From assembly GCA_033220425.1 (NCBI GenBank), contig CM065649.1, positions 4,774,001 through 4,838,000 on the forward strand: a stretch of 64,000 bases of DNA, given 5' to 3'. Position numbers and translations under genes: made by a program. Of this stretch, positions 1 to 14,121 are shown piece by piece (the stretch's first letter is position 1; each line of letters begins with the position of its first letter). The notes under the pieces are model-generated. The model did no database searches. It worked only from the letters and a program-made list of their open reading frames with translations, and was not told where the DNA came from. The DNA comes from Lepraria neglecta. Lineage: Eukaryota > Ascomycota > Lecanoromycetes > Lecanorales > Stereocaulaceae.

Positions 1-2685
1 ACTTTTGTAGGGTTATGAATTGACTCGCAGACATGATTTGAGGAACCTGCTTTAGCGCATCCTGTGTATCAAATGGCACAAGAATCGGCCATCGACCCTG
101 CTTCAAAAGTTGTTGAAGATGCGTGGGATGTTGTTTCAAGAATGGTAGATCGGTCCAAATGTACTTCCACTCGGAACCAGAAAGATCAGAAAAGTCTCGG
201 ACAATTACAACGTCGCATCCAAAGATATCCCATGCCTCACGTAATCCTCGAACAGATCGCTCATTGTCACCACGGAAAATTGCAATGCTCGGGCGCTCCT
301 CGGGAGGATCCTCAATATGTGGATTTCTGGATCGCTGCATAGGTATGGCGACTGTGAAGGTACTGACAGTCTCTTCGGAGCAGACTTCCGCTGTATCTGA
401 ATGCAAACTCTCAATGGCGATGGTCCCCTACATCTTTTCCAAAAGCTGTTTGATGATGCTCAAGCCCAGCCCTGTGCCTCTCTGCGAGCCTCGGATCTGA
501 GCTTGGGTGAAGGGGTCAAAAATTCGAGGCAAGAATGATGGTATGCCTAGCCCGGTATCCTTGACCGTGGCGACAAGCTTATCGTCGTTCATCTCTACGA
601 GCAGCAGTATATAACCAGATCTGGTAAATTTAAGTGCATTAGAAATTAGATTCATGAGTATGCGATGGATGCAAGTTTTGTCCAGAAAGAGTCAGTGGGG
701 AACGTCCGGCGATACAACTACCATGAGTTCTACTTCATCTGCATCGTCACGATTTTTTAAAAGCAACAGGATCGATTCGCAGACAATCTTCATGTCAAGG
801 GAAATAGGACGGCATGCTGCCTCCGCATGCCGGTCGAGCTTCGACCAGTCAAGTACGTTGTTCGTGATTGTAAGCATTAGTACGGCAAAGGAAAACAGAC
901 TGGGAGGTTTTACTTAATGATAGCGTTTTCATGGCATGCTGAATGGCGTACAGAAGCAAACGGTCTTCTTCGGTTAATTCGGTACGAGAGAGCAAGTCGC
1001 TGTAGCCTTATAAATGATGAAGCGGTGTTCGTATCTCGTGAGAAGCCGAAGCAATGAAGTCACTTCGGGCTCTAGCAGCTTGTTCGGCATTCTCTTTCTG
1101 AGCGATAGTTCTCCAAAGCTCTTTTCTCGTCAAGACAATCTCAGCTAGCTTTTTGCGTAGAATCGTTGCGACATGTGCCAGGAGAAGATTAGCAGCGATG
1201 CAGGTTATGATGGCGATGCTGAAAATAGAGGCAGGTAGAGCAGGTGGATAGCCTCTGGACTCGGATGGACAGGCGTGAGACCAAAATGTTACTGCTGCCA
1301 TACCTGTGTAAAACCTTCAGCTATGAATGTCACTGGGTGATGGGTGACAGGACATGCGTACCAGTAAAGTGCATGGCTGCCACGCCGGTACTTGCAGCAA
1401 CGGGAAAAAGACATTGTTGGGCGAAATGAGTCTCTATTTGCGACATCAGGATGACACCCACAAGACAGACAACCCAGCTGATCAAGCCCGACAGAACCAC
1501 CAAAAATGGATTCAGTATAGAATGTCCCTCAGGTATACGCAGCGCGGCAATACCGACGTAGTGCATGCCGCTGATGGCAAGCGACTATAGAAAGCCCTTG
1601 ACTATATTTCTGCGCGTGCTGCCTGCGTATAAGGTCTCGCTCGTCGCAATAAACACATTCTTCGCTGGAGCTGTTCCACGGTGAGCACTTTTGATGATAT
1701 TCGCAAGTCCACGCGAGCTACGGGTTGACCCCATGAAAGATGAGGATCGCCGTGGGTCGGAAAAGTCGCTAGATGGCCTCGACGCGGTGGCGGAGAGCTC
1801 TGGAAAGTCGTGTGCCCGATCGCTAGAAGCTGCTGCGTGCACATCAACGGGAGAAGATTCATCTTCAGTGCTAATTTGTAGAGGATGGTCTTCAGCTCGT
1901 TTAGGTGAATGTCCTTGAAGCAGACTAACACGTTCCAAGTCCTCCTGGTAATCACTATAAACAACATCTTGCTCCTCAACAGGCCTCGAAAGCGACTCGT
2001 GGCCATAGTTTCACGTGCCCGGGTCAGAGCCATACACCGTAGACTTTGTTGATAATCTCCTTCTTCTCGACCGTCTCTTTTGATGCCCTCCTCGATTGTA
2101 TCTTTCCCACAGTAGGTCGAATGCCAAAGCGGCGAAGGTGAAGAAGACGACGAGGACAGAGCTGAAGATTTTCAAGTGCACATTTATGCCACTTGTTAGA
2201 TCGAGCTCGCATGCGAACACGGCGACGAAGTGAAGGCTTCAAATAGAGCAGAATCCAAATGTCAGTGTTGCAATCTGATTGCCTGATTGCTCTTTGTGCG
2301 ATTCCATTGTCCTTCTCCGCTAGTCACAGGCAGAAGTGTTAGCAAACAGACAGAGATGTCTATTAGTACTCCATAGATTCCTATCTCTTAGCTATTTAGT
2401 CAATTGAGTGTTTTCTGCCATTGCAACAGTCAGGCTCCCCAGCATTGTCCAGATCAGGACGCTTGAGAAGTTGACAGACATCCGCGCTTGGCACATGCTA
2501 CACGAAACTCACCAACATTGGTTTGGGTTGTAACCATGGAGAAAGGATACGGACAGTTGTGTGGAAGTGAAAGCTCCCAAGAGCGATACGGCGGTTGACG
2601 CAGCTATCATCCCCTTGCTCCATTGCGGCTCAAGTTGACGCAGCATTGCTTTCTCTTCTACGGCCGCGCCGAAGATTGGGTCCAT
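1..2685 (-). pseudogene. MHYT-domain hybrid histidine kinase, decayed, 3' end off the left edge
   Basis: On the minus strand this reads as a membrane sensor kinase. The first exon starts near 2685 (MDPIFGAAVEEK) and is followed by MHYT-type membrane segments with the HFTG and MHYVG signatures (about 1370-1560 and 2010-2240). Next come the phosphoacceptor H-box SHEIRTPLHHL (about 1010-1040) and an ATPase domain with NLISNALKFT, DTGLGIP and GTGLGLSI (about 430-655). An open stretch of pre-receiver linker then runs to the edge. A 58-bp intron near 1305-1363 restores frame between MHYT and kinase parts. Six in-frame stops interrupt otherwise well conserved sequence: 2239, 2011, 1585, 1008, 692 and 428 (first base on the plus strand). 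Each can be derived by one C-to-T or G-to-A change. An intron near 845-910 seems to have lost its AG acceptor. Family members are two-component sensors feeding a phosphorelay. Here the gene is almost certainly dead. Confidence 0.85.
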
Positions 2686-3916
2686 AGCTGCTTTCCCAAG
2701 CGCGCTTACACTCCACCTGTGAGTAAATCGCTGAATTTTCGCGGAGGATGGCTGTCGGCATAAAGTTGTTAGCTTCATTTCCTTTGAGCTTGGCGGTTCA
2801 GATGTTTTGGCCCATGAAATGGATGATGATTGTTTTCATTTTCTGTGCACGCATTGTTATTGAGTGGTTCCCTACTCTAGATGTTATTGCCTCTGGCAAA
2901 TTCGTAGAGTTTCGGCCAAGAGAATATGTATTTTTGAACTTGTAGGCTAAAATATTTGAAGATCTGGGGCGCTGAGAACTATATGACGCGCATTTTGAGC
3001 AGGACCACACCTGCTCGTTCCCTAGCACTAGCTACTTCAGCATTCTTGCTCTTTGTGCCGTCAGCTCCTAGCTTCTAACTCTTACTATGGTGGTGTGTAT
3101 CACCTCCACCTGTTCTTCGTTCAAGTTAGCGACTTCACGACGTTATCCTGAGACGCACTTCTTTGAAGATGCTCATTTATCGCCATCTCCATCTGTGCTG
3201 CATTAGAACTTTCCTTGTCAGCCCGCTGAGTCTCGAGTAACACTTTTTCTGCCATTAATTTGGCGTGCGTTGTTCCAATTGCAGTCGCTGATAATGTGCC
3301 TCCACGATTATCGACTTGACTCGGGGCAGACCCCTTGGCAGACCCCTTCCGTTTGGTCAGATTTGGGCTCTACCACAGACTATGATCTAATTTCTGGTGG
3401 TAGACCTGTTTAACGATTTTGAGCATAAAAATGAGCCAGAAATTGAGACCCTAGGATCGGAACGGCTCCGAAGGGGACCGCCAGGGGGACTGGCCGTAGT
3501 CAACGCGCATCTCGTCCAAGTTCTGCGCTTGTACATACTTCAGCGAAATCTTGGGAACGTACGAGCAGCCATCGGGCGGGATTTGAAATCTGGCGCAGAG
3601 TTCCGTATGCATGGCATTAAAATTTCCAGAGCAAAGCATTCAAGCAGGTGGGCCATCTAAAAAGCGCCGTTAGCGCTCGGAGGAACATCCGTCGAAAACA
3701 TGTTGTAACACGGTGCCAGGTACTCGCTATTGTGCGGGACTCGCCTATCGCATCTAATTCTATAATTTCGTGAAAACTTTTCTTGCGGTGCGCATAGTGG
3801 TGCATCCTCGATTCTAGCGGCAAAGATCCAGTTGAGCTGAACTTATAAAGTGGTGGCCATGGTGTGAAAACCACCAATTATCCTCTTTATTTGGCGTTTT
3901 CGTACCCACATCTATC
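2686..3916. other. intergenic, no recognisable gene
   Basis: No gene is recognised. A 12-bp unit (ggcagacccctt) is repeated in tandem at 3325-3348. A minus-strand open stretch at 3451-3639 looks somewhat protein-like (MHTELCARF, PWRSPSEPF) and continues past a single TAG, so it may be another gene relic, but I cannot name a family. Confidence 0.4.
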
Positions 3917-4585
3917 ATGAAGTGCACGGCGACATTGCTAACAATAGCTCTTCGGTTCAGCTTAGTTGCTTGTCTTGCCGCTTCCAATCCCAGCTCAACT
4001 CTCACCGACATTCTCAGCATCCTTCCCCAGAATGTCTCGCTGTACGTCGTCACACTGCATTGTAAGAGCTGTTCTCGTGCTTAAGTATATAACAGGACCG
4101 CTCCACCCCAAGATCCTCCCCTACCCGAGCTCCCCAAAACGCCATTCGATCTCAGGCTTAATGAAGGTCCAATGGTTATACGCGTCACCCATTACAAGGG
4201 TGCCCTAATTTCCAGCTACAACTTCATGCCTTGTATGGTTGACATGCTCAACAATGCCTTCGACTCCATCTGGACAAAACCAGACCAAAACCCAAAACTA
4301 GTCAACAACCAATATGTCTGCCTGTCTAAGAGCCTGATTGTGAAATTTCAAGGCAATGGAGCTTCGGAGCCTTTGGAAGTTTCTGACCTTGTCTCATTAG
4401 CGAATACGCTGTTAGCTTTTCAACAAACGTATGCCGTGCGGGAATTCAGCTATGACTATTTTGTGCGAGCAATAGAGAGGGGAGGGGGTCAAGTTGTTCT
4501 GCGGGGTGTGCCTCCTACAAACTTGACCACGGGGACCGCCGAACAAAAGTCAAATACGACAGTGTATGCTGCTGTTCAGGAGTAG
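3917..4585 (+). CDS. small secreted protein of unknown function, intact
   Basis: Two exons, 3917-4041 and 4096-4585, joined across a 54-bp intron with canonical GTACGT donor and AACAG acceptor, give an uninterrupted 204-residue protein. It opens with a signal-peptide-like stretch (MKCTATLLTIALRFSLVACL, then AA). A proline-rich linker follows (TAPPQDPPLPELPKTPF), then a compact domain of about 150 residues with only two cysteines in its mature part. I do not recognise the family. Composition and secretion would fit an apoplastic protein or effector, but that is inference. It is the only open gene among the decayed genes of the first 15 kb, which argues for retained selection or recent arrival. 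The start is the first ATG and is followed directly by the hydrophobic segment. Confidence 0.65.
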
Positions 4586-4739
4586 GAATAGAGGATCAAT
4601 TTCTGAATTTTAAGTGAACACGGTCTATTAATGAGCATTGCTTCGATTAAGATTAAGACTGCTAATACGAAATCCAATTTCCCCTAAGACCCCTTTAAGC
4701 ATGTATTTGGCCTATCCCTCTGACACAACTCAACCGCTA

Positions 4740-6198
4740 CTAGCCATTGTACTGACTATGCTGCATCCGCCATGCGTCAACTTCTGTATCATACTGGCGG
4801 CGTTTTCCTTGGGTCAAGCACAATATCAGCCGCCCAACCTACGATCTTTTCTATTCTGTTTTCCTCGGATTTTGAGAGGCTTTCCCGTTTCAACTTGTCA
4901 GTGTGTTGCGATTCGTTTTTCCCTTGTAGCACGCTTGATCTCATCGTGCGAGCTTTGGCGAGAAATATCTATGATTGCGTACATGTCAGCAGGTGCCTCG
5001 GCTTGGTGCGATGCAGCTTTGTATTGCTGTCTGAAGTTCTTCCCCCTTTGGCTCTCGGCTTTTATTCGTTCCCACTCCTCACCGAACGGGTCATAGCTGT
5101 CAGAGTGTCCATACCGCGACGAATGCTCGTCTTTTCCTTGTTGGGCTTTCTTTTCTGCTTTCTCCCGGCTGAATGGTTGATCATCCGAGCTTCTAAGCCA
5201 TGCCCATTCCCTTCCGACTTTTTGCCGTTCCCGCTCAAGGTGAAATGGGTCGTATTCATGATCCGTTTCCACCCGATAGTTCTTGAAGTGCGCTTTAACA
5301 CGATCCCTGTACTCGAAGTTGTAATCCTCACATTCTTTGCAGAAGTGACGTCTCATCATATGCAGCTCAAGTGGTTGAGGTGTAGCAGACGACTCTCTGC
5401 ATAAGGGACAGTACTCTAATTCTATATTGTCAGCAGAACGGAAATCGTTGCAGGGATTCGGATAAGCACAATGTTCCATGTGGAACCTCTCACCTATTGA
5501 GCAGTGACTTCGGGGTTTGCCGTACGAACAGGGGAAAACGCCGTGTGCGATGCGCTCATGAACTCGCAGGTGATCATGATCCTTGAAATACTGCGAATCC
5601 TTGCACTCACAACAGATGGATGTTCTGTTCGATAGTGATGATCAAGCCAACCTTGACCCAGAAAGGCCGTGCCGTTATCGCATAGGGCGCATGTAAAGTG
5701 AGCATATTGACAATGTCTTAGCAGGTCTTCAGCGTGTTTAAAGATCTGGGCAGCACAGCAGGTGCATTTAAATTGGTCGGCTGGGTAGTGAACATCAAGT
5801 GCACCCGAGTCCTAGAACATCTTGATGCCATCGCAAAGTGGGCAGGCACCATGAGCCTGCTGAAAATGAGTTCGCAGTTCGTCTGCGCTCTTGAAGGTCA
5901 TGAAGATCGGACAATAAGCAATGTAACGCTTGTGGAGGTCGTGGGTGTCTGCGAACCCACTGATGATGCAACCTTGGGCTCAATATCGACATGCGAAGTG
6001 CTCGGAGTAACAGTGCTGTCGAAGTTTGTCGTTGGTGTCATATTCGACGAAGAAGGGGCAGAAACGACACACAAAGTGGAGCATGGAGTGTCTGGAGTGC
6101 TCGTTAAGGGCTTCGCTGTTCTGAAAAGCTAGGAAGCATCTGCAACCCTTCGCCGAGTCAGCTTCGTGATTGCTATTGCTGCCCAGGTTTGGATCCAT
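4740..6198 (-). pseudogene. C2H2 zinc-finger / DnaJ-domain fusion protein, decayed
   Basis: The minus strand begins MDPNLGSNSNHEADSAK near 6198 and shows serial C2H2-like fingers (CRFCPFF...H...H; CPLCDG; CTCCAAQ; CALCDNG; CCECKDS; CPLCRES; FCKECED). These are followed by a charged linker (about 5000-5290) and a C-terminal J domain (DMYAIIDISRQSSHDEIKRA, then IVGWAADIVLDP, QYDTEVDAWRMQHSQYNG). Such proteins would couple nucleic-acid or protein binding to Hsp70 recruitment. The copy is dead. A stop at 5980 sits at the second cysteine of a CxxC pair and another lies at 5812. A frame change occurs near 5620. The HPD motif is lost by an apparent 2-base deletion near 4892-4896 (reads TH, stop, where THPDK is expected), and one more frame change falls near 4800. 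The end (NG, stop) is near 4740. Confidence 0.75.
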
Positions 6199-6249
6199 GA
6201 CGATGGATTTGACGCAACTCGATGACGAGTAGAGGCCCGTAGTAAGTGT

Positions 6250-7240
6250 GACGATGGAATAGCCTGGTTGGAGGGGTTAGCTAGCATGAGGAGCACTATG
6301 CTCCGCAATAGACCTATAAAGAAAGGAAGGAACATTGTGCTTTGTGCGGACACAAAATGCTTTTTTCAGAATATCATTGCATTGTTGGAAGATCAATGGA
6401 TCAGGCTTAACAAAGACTTCCACAGTCCACTATACTCGAAATCTTACGTCGCCATCGTTGTCAAGTTCCATTGAAAAGGTCTTTAAGAGTGTCTAGGAGC
6501 GGTTGCCCAAGAGCCCACATATTTACCGCCTTTGCTGATTCTCGACCCACTCGTATGTAGGTCTTTCAGTGCCCTATGATGTTTCAACCAGTATCTCCAC
6601 CAGCAAATGACAGAGAGTCTTGAGAAACGGTCCGTCCCTTGAAAACTAATCATGCGTACGTAAGCGATCTCCCTATTTGTTGGGCTCAAAGTGGTCCCAC
6701 CATCATTCTCACATGAACCTACGAATTCGCTGTGCTTCACCCCACTTGTTATTTTGGAGGAAGCGGTGGCTCAACATCGTTTTGTTATGATTAGACTGCC
6801 GATGGCGGACCCTCTGAGCAACACATCTAGTATTGTAGCGGTCCTGCAGTTTACTGGGACCCTGGCTACTATCCAGACGCCACAGACTTCCAATGTACAC
6901 GAAGTCAGGACTGATACCACAAGGCGTCAGAGCATATAGTTCTAGACGAGATACTAAAGCACGGACAGATTGACAGAAAGAGTGGGAAGGCCGAACAGAA
7001 CTGTTATTGGTGGAGTGACAGCATTTTGCCGATGTACGCGACCATGTCAAGACAGGTGCTCTGAACATATTCATTGAATGTTTGCCTAATACCGATGCAC
7101 ACGAGCACCATTTGGGAATTTGACGATCCATACTTTGGAGAGGATTCGAGAAGTCTCAACTTTTTAATCATTTTGGTAGATAGAGTGTTGATGTACTTTG
7201 GGTTATAGAGCTGCGCCAATCCGGCCAAAATATGCACCAC
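6250..7240 (-). pseudogene. unrecognised minus-strand gene relic
   Basis: Three overlapping open stretches in different minus frames (7004-7240, 6709-7131, 6483-6740) have protein-like composition, for example NPKYINTLSTKMIKKLRLLE, VFNEY-type and LTPCGISPDFVYIGSLWRL segments. They change frame and stop repeatedly. I do not recognise the family. The pattern fits one decayed gene reading away from the sulfatase relic at 7250, but the limits are uncertain. Some of the open frames may be chance shadows. Confidence 0.3.
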
Positions 7241-7243
7241 TGA

Positions 7244-9588
<2,345 letters not shown>

Positions 9589-9780
9589 ACATTCACTGTT
9601 TTACGGAGCGGCTAGGACCACTAATCCGTTCCCTTTTCGCACTCGACAGCACCAACCAGTAGAGGCCCAAGTGAGTCTTTCGCTAGTTCAAGATAGTTAT
9701 CATCATCTCCACGACGCTCGGTAGTCCGGACCCTCACCGCGACGCAAGCGCAAATTATGACACAAGGATCCGGCTCAGAA

Positions 9781-11105
9781 CTAAAATAATTTTATAGACT
9801 TTGCGGTTATTTCCGCTATAGACAGTACGTGCTGAAAACGGCCTTGTGTGCAGTACCGCGAGAATGCCTCTGCCCGTACAGCTAATGATGATGGAGTATC
9901 ACGACTAGAATACGTTATGAAAAAAATAATGCGGAAAAGGTCAGAATAGATAGTAGGGAGCATACAGTGGAGGTTGGCGAAGCTGGTTAATTGGGACCGG
10001 CGGTGATATAGATTGACGTTATTGAATTGGAGTTCGGCCGGTAGCCCATTGAGCCAGTCATCGAGGTTTCGCTCGTATGAGCACACTGGAGAGTCAGAAG
10101 CCCATGCTAAGTGGTGTGGAGGATGGTGCTTGTTTCGTGGACGGTAAGACTGGGTGCACTCGAGAATCTAAATTCTGATAACACCCAATTTGACTGCGTA
10201 CGCAGATGTTCCTTGATGTGATGGCCGTGATGACGGACAAGGCGTATTACTGTCGCTCTGCGCAGGCGTAAGATGCGCTGTATCGGACTCAATACTAAGC
10301 TCGTAGGATCGCTCATCCCAAGGGAATTTGACGTCCATCGAAGACATTATTAGCCTACTTAGAGGACGAAAGCCAGCATTCATTATGGATTCCATGATTG
10401 CACAGCTCCAGAGCAATTGCTCCCGAGTCTCCATGACTGTGCTTGGGATTTTCCGCTGGCCTAAGCCACGGTCCGCGGAGACTTCGACATTCAGTTGGAG
10501 AGCATGAGCAAGGCGAATCGCCATTGCCGAGACAATCCAGGCGCTCGTATGGGCTTCTCTGTGCCATTCATATCTCTAGAGCAAGGGGAGTATCTGAAGC
10601 TTTGTGATGGAGATCCGCTCAAAGATCTCCAGCATAACGTGCCGGTGACATTCGTCAGTCCAGATGTCTGGAAACGCGCTCTTGGAGTCAAAGCAACGTA
10701 GACTGGTAGCTAGAACAACTGACAGCAGAGTCTTGGGGATCAAATTCTCGTGGAGCAGTTGCATGAATGTCGGTTGCTGAATGAAGGTGTAGAAGCAGAA
10801 TTGATGGGGGCCGTTGAAATAGGCCTTTGAGTAGACGGAGGACTTCCGTCTGTTCTGGCATGCTAGTGGCAGGTGTTGGGTGCAGCACCGTTTTGCAAGG
10901 CCATTTGTAGATCGTTCGAAGGCACATTTGCGTTTCTGCAAAGGACTTCAGCTTGTAGGCACAACACGCAACATCCGTGAGATGTGCGTCGAGACATCTT
11001 ACCCTCCTCTGCCAACATCTGTGGCATACTTTGTTCCCCCTTGGACGCTGTGTTGGTTGAGGCCGAAGATACTGCGGTTCGCCTGAATTGGATGAGATGC
11101 TTCAA
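9781..11105 (-). pseudogene. Zn2Cys6 fungal transcription factor, decayed
   Basis: The N-terminal cluster is recognisable near 10990-11070 in one minus frame (VCHRCWQRRVRCLDAH). A linker follows (KRKCAFERS), and then a fungal-specific transcription-factor domain in a single frame over 9781-10941: YFNGPHQFCFYTFIQQPTFM, LEIFERISITKLQILPLL, RYEWHREAHTSAWIVSAMAI, RLAHALQLNVEVS, ETREQLLWSCAIMESIMNAG, FRPLSR and LDDWLNGLPAELQFNNVNLY. Two stops interrupt that frame (10576 and 10168). Both are TAG where flanking text suggests glutamine, i.e. CAG to TAG. The zinc cluster is in a different frame from the rest, so at least one indel or a lost intron is also present. The convergent sulfatase relic suggests an ancient regulator-enzyme pair. 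Confidence 0.75.
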
Positions 11106-11853
11106 GTAGAATGGAGCTTGACACGTGTGCGGTTGGTATTCGTCCTTCTACCTGTCACATTTCACTTTCCTGCTACGGTAATTGAGGCATCCATGCCGCT
11201 GTCAAAGTAAGGCTGCAAGTCCTCTGCTCTGAGTTCTAGGGTCCATGGTCCATTGAAATATTGAGCAAAGGATGATGGTGTAGCTACGAGGACTTGGTTG
11301 ATGCCAGTCTTTTCACTTCTGACCAATGCAGGGAAACCAGATGGGTAAAACCTTGACGAAATCGATCCATGGTTTGACTTTGAACACTCAATCTTCCTGC
11401 ACATAGTGAAGACATTCTGGGCTCTTACCTTACATAGCAGCTGGAGGTTCCTGTCCTGTTCCCTATCAGACATTAGGAGATTTACATATCTAATAGGAGT
11501 CTTTTGTTTTTCGATTCGTATTCGTATCTAGTACTCTGTTCGGCCGAAGGCAGTCAATCGGCCGAAGATACAAGATACATCTTTCCCATCACTTTGGACA
11601 GCCGTTGTTATGATTAGCCCAGTCTTGGCCTAGAAATCATTTGACCTGTATTGCAGAAATGAACTACTATTGCCGTCCCTCCCGATACATATCATTCTAG
11701 AATCCTACGACTTTCCTACCCCACTTTCCATCCGGAGGCCAAGATTCAAGTATGCGCATCATTCTCATAGCCAGTACTTTGTGGCTGCAAGCAACTTTCC
11801 TGTTCTTCTTCTTCTCTAAAGTCAGGTCATCACAGCGGCATTTACCTGTTATC
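11106..11853. other. intergenic with one unassigned minus ORF
   Basis: A minus-strand open stretch at 11162-11473 contains LVATPSSFAQYFNGPWTLEL, which looks protein-like but matches no family I know. It could be a relic or chance. The rest (11480-11850) is ordinary non-coding DNA with short direct repeats of gccgaag around 11540-11570. Confidence 0.3.
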
Positions 11854-13199
11854 ATGGATCGTAGGCAGGTTCTTCATCAATTTCCTCCCAGTGATGGGTA
11901 CAAAGTGGAGGCCGCTACTTGGGTCATGTTCTTCATCGTCATCTTGACAATTGCCTGGCGCTTTTGGCATCTGCAAAAGGACTTTAGTAAGAGGCTGAAG
12001 CCGGACGAGGGACTTCTCCTGAGTGCATTCGTACGCCGGTTTCTCGCAAAACATGGGAAGATGCTGTCAACAAGATGACTTTCTAACGTGGAAAGAGCAG
12101 ATCTTCCTAGTTGCGCAGAGTATCGCTGTCCAAGTCGCCGTAACTCATGGTCTTGGAAGTTATCGACAGAGCATTCACAGAAAGGAGTTTTACGAGTACA
12201 GCAAGGTTCGACCAATCATCCACTACCTTAGCTGTACCAAGACTGAAGGCAATCTGGAAACAGGCAAATTATGCAAGCCAGATCTTAGCAATCTTCGTCT
12301 TGGCTCTCTCCAAACTATCAATCCTGTTGTCCATAGCACGCTTGACCTCCGTTCGCTCCATAAGAATAGCCTGCCATGTCCTATCGGTCGTCATTGGCCT
12401 ATGGGCAATAGCGGCCATTTTCTCATTAGCATTCCAATGTGACTGGCCTCAGCCATGGAATTTTACTGAGGATAGGTGCGGCGATCAGGTATTTAGCCAT
12501 TGCTATACTGAGAGTCGAACCACTGAGGCGCGATAGGGTCTGCAATACAACTTCATTGGCGGGTTCAGCATCACGACCGATTTCCTGATTTCTCTCATCC
12601 CAGCTTTGGCTGTGCGGAAGCTGTATGTTACGCAGGTGACGCGAGGGAAGGTTATTACGGTCTTCGCATCTAGACTCCTGTCAGTACTATGCACCTTGCG
12701 ACTTCTCACTGGAACTGATGATGAACTTAAGCGTCTGCCTCGCCGCAATTGTGCAGCTAGCTCTTCTCCGATCTTATCTTCATGGTAAAGATCAGACTCG
12801 TAGGCCATCCTCAAATTCCTCTTTGACCGCGCACCGCTAACAGCCCAAGGTGACAATGTTAACCCAAGCATCGCCATGCAGTATGTTGACCCTAATCCCA
12901 CTCTGTAGTCTCGCCATATTGACTGTTTGCATAGGGTTGTGCTGAGTCTCAGTGTCATCACTGCTTGCGTGCCCGGTCTCAAGCAACTCCTGCCAATTGT
13001 GCAGAATGGACTGTCGGATCCCTCTACACGGCAAGGACACGACAGTTGGAGCCTGCCTTCGTTTCACGGCAGATTTGGGTCGGCCAGCGGCCAAAAGGCC
13101 TCTCCTCAGCTAGAGGGCCGCAGCTCGGACAAAATTCCAGCTGTACACCCAAGAGAAGCGTTTGTTCGACAGGACAGCTCGTTTGGCGGTATGCAATGA
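11854..13199 (+). pseudogene. SAT4 / rhodopsin-like integral membrane protein, decayed
   Basis: The reading starts MDRRQVLHQFPPSDGY at 11854. It shows membrane helices typical of the fungal SAT4/PTH11-like family: ATWVMFFIVILTIAWRFW, VAQSIAVQVAVTHGLGSYRQ, YASQILAIFVLALSKLSILL, IARLTSVRSIRIACHVL, VIGLWAIAAIFSLAFQC, FSITTDFLISLIPALAVRKL and VITACVPGLKQLL. Introns are plausible at 12030-12098 and about 12489-12536. After those, a frame change near 12225 and loss of the segment between about 12700 and 12930 remain unexplained, so the gene looks broken. The family sits in the plasma membrane, and some members act as G-protein-coupled sensors, but most have no known job. The C-terminal tail ends at 13199. 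Confidence 0.75.
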
Positions 13200-14121
13200 T
13201 CTTCTGGTGACGTTGATACGCGATGAAATGCGAAGCGTGCTATTCTAGACTAGAATCAATGGGAACACGATGGCAAACCTAATGCAAATAATAAAAGCAC
13301 ATCTGCAACAACAATGTGCAAACTATCTTTTTGTGAATAGTACTTCCCACCCGTAGCCGAATTTCATATCGTACAAGATCGAGGAACAAACGGGTCTCCC
13401 TAGCATAGCCTTCGAATGGATAGATATTCATAGTTCCTGCTGTAGGAAGAACCTAGGGCTGATGAAAATCACTTACTTCAAAGCCGCAGTCTTCGACTCG
13501 CTGACCCAAATACTGCTCACGCAATTTGCACACCTGGGTGAGTTTTGTGGCTCTGTCGCTTCGTTGTCTAAGAGTTGTGGTCGAAGTACCCAGCGGACAC
13601 AAACGTGCGCTGTGGCAATGTAACCCTAAATCTATGCCAACTGTATTTGCGTTGCCTTTTTGTTAGTGACTCGTCTCGCTGCACATATGTTGAATATCTA
13701 GTCGACGATTGGCCTGGCCCTAGCACTAAGGCCTATTCAGTTACTCAGTACGGCATAACGAATTGCGGTGGTTCGGAGATACTCGAAGTATTACTTGACT
13801 ATTTCATAGTCCTGGCGACAGTGTTTCCTAGCATCGTGCCAACTTCATCAGTACGAGCTAGTGTTAACAACACACGCGCCCGATAAAGACAAAAACTATT
13901 GAACCGTGCCTTCGGCGAAGCTCGTACGAGGACTAATCAACGCTTTCTTCTTCCAAAGAGAGTAAATATACCACTCCTATCTCTGCTGAGCCCACACCGA
14001 TTGCCCCTCTCTGTTCGCAACATAAAGAAGCCCCTTTCCCCTCCTCGTTCCCTTTGCTTCTTTCTTGAAACCATCGTCTTTGCCTCTTCCCCGACATTCC
14101 CATCTCCTCAAAGCTTCCACA
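13200..14121. other. intergenic, nothing recognised
   Basis: A plus-strand open stretch at 13575-13886 has no recognisable domain. The last 150 bases before 14122 are CT-rich, as is usual for a fungal core promoter. Confidence 0.4.

Noticed and set aside
1-2685. Stop-codon readthrough or recoding in the histidine kinase
   Set aside because: Six stops of all three kinds plus a damaged splice site are far better explained by decay. No recoding signal is visible.
4638-5404. Plus-strand open frames of 152 and 210 codons
   Set aside because: They are opposite the zinc-finger/J-domain relic, whose strand shows real motifs. The plus text has no domain.
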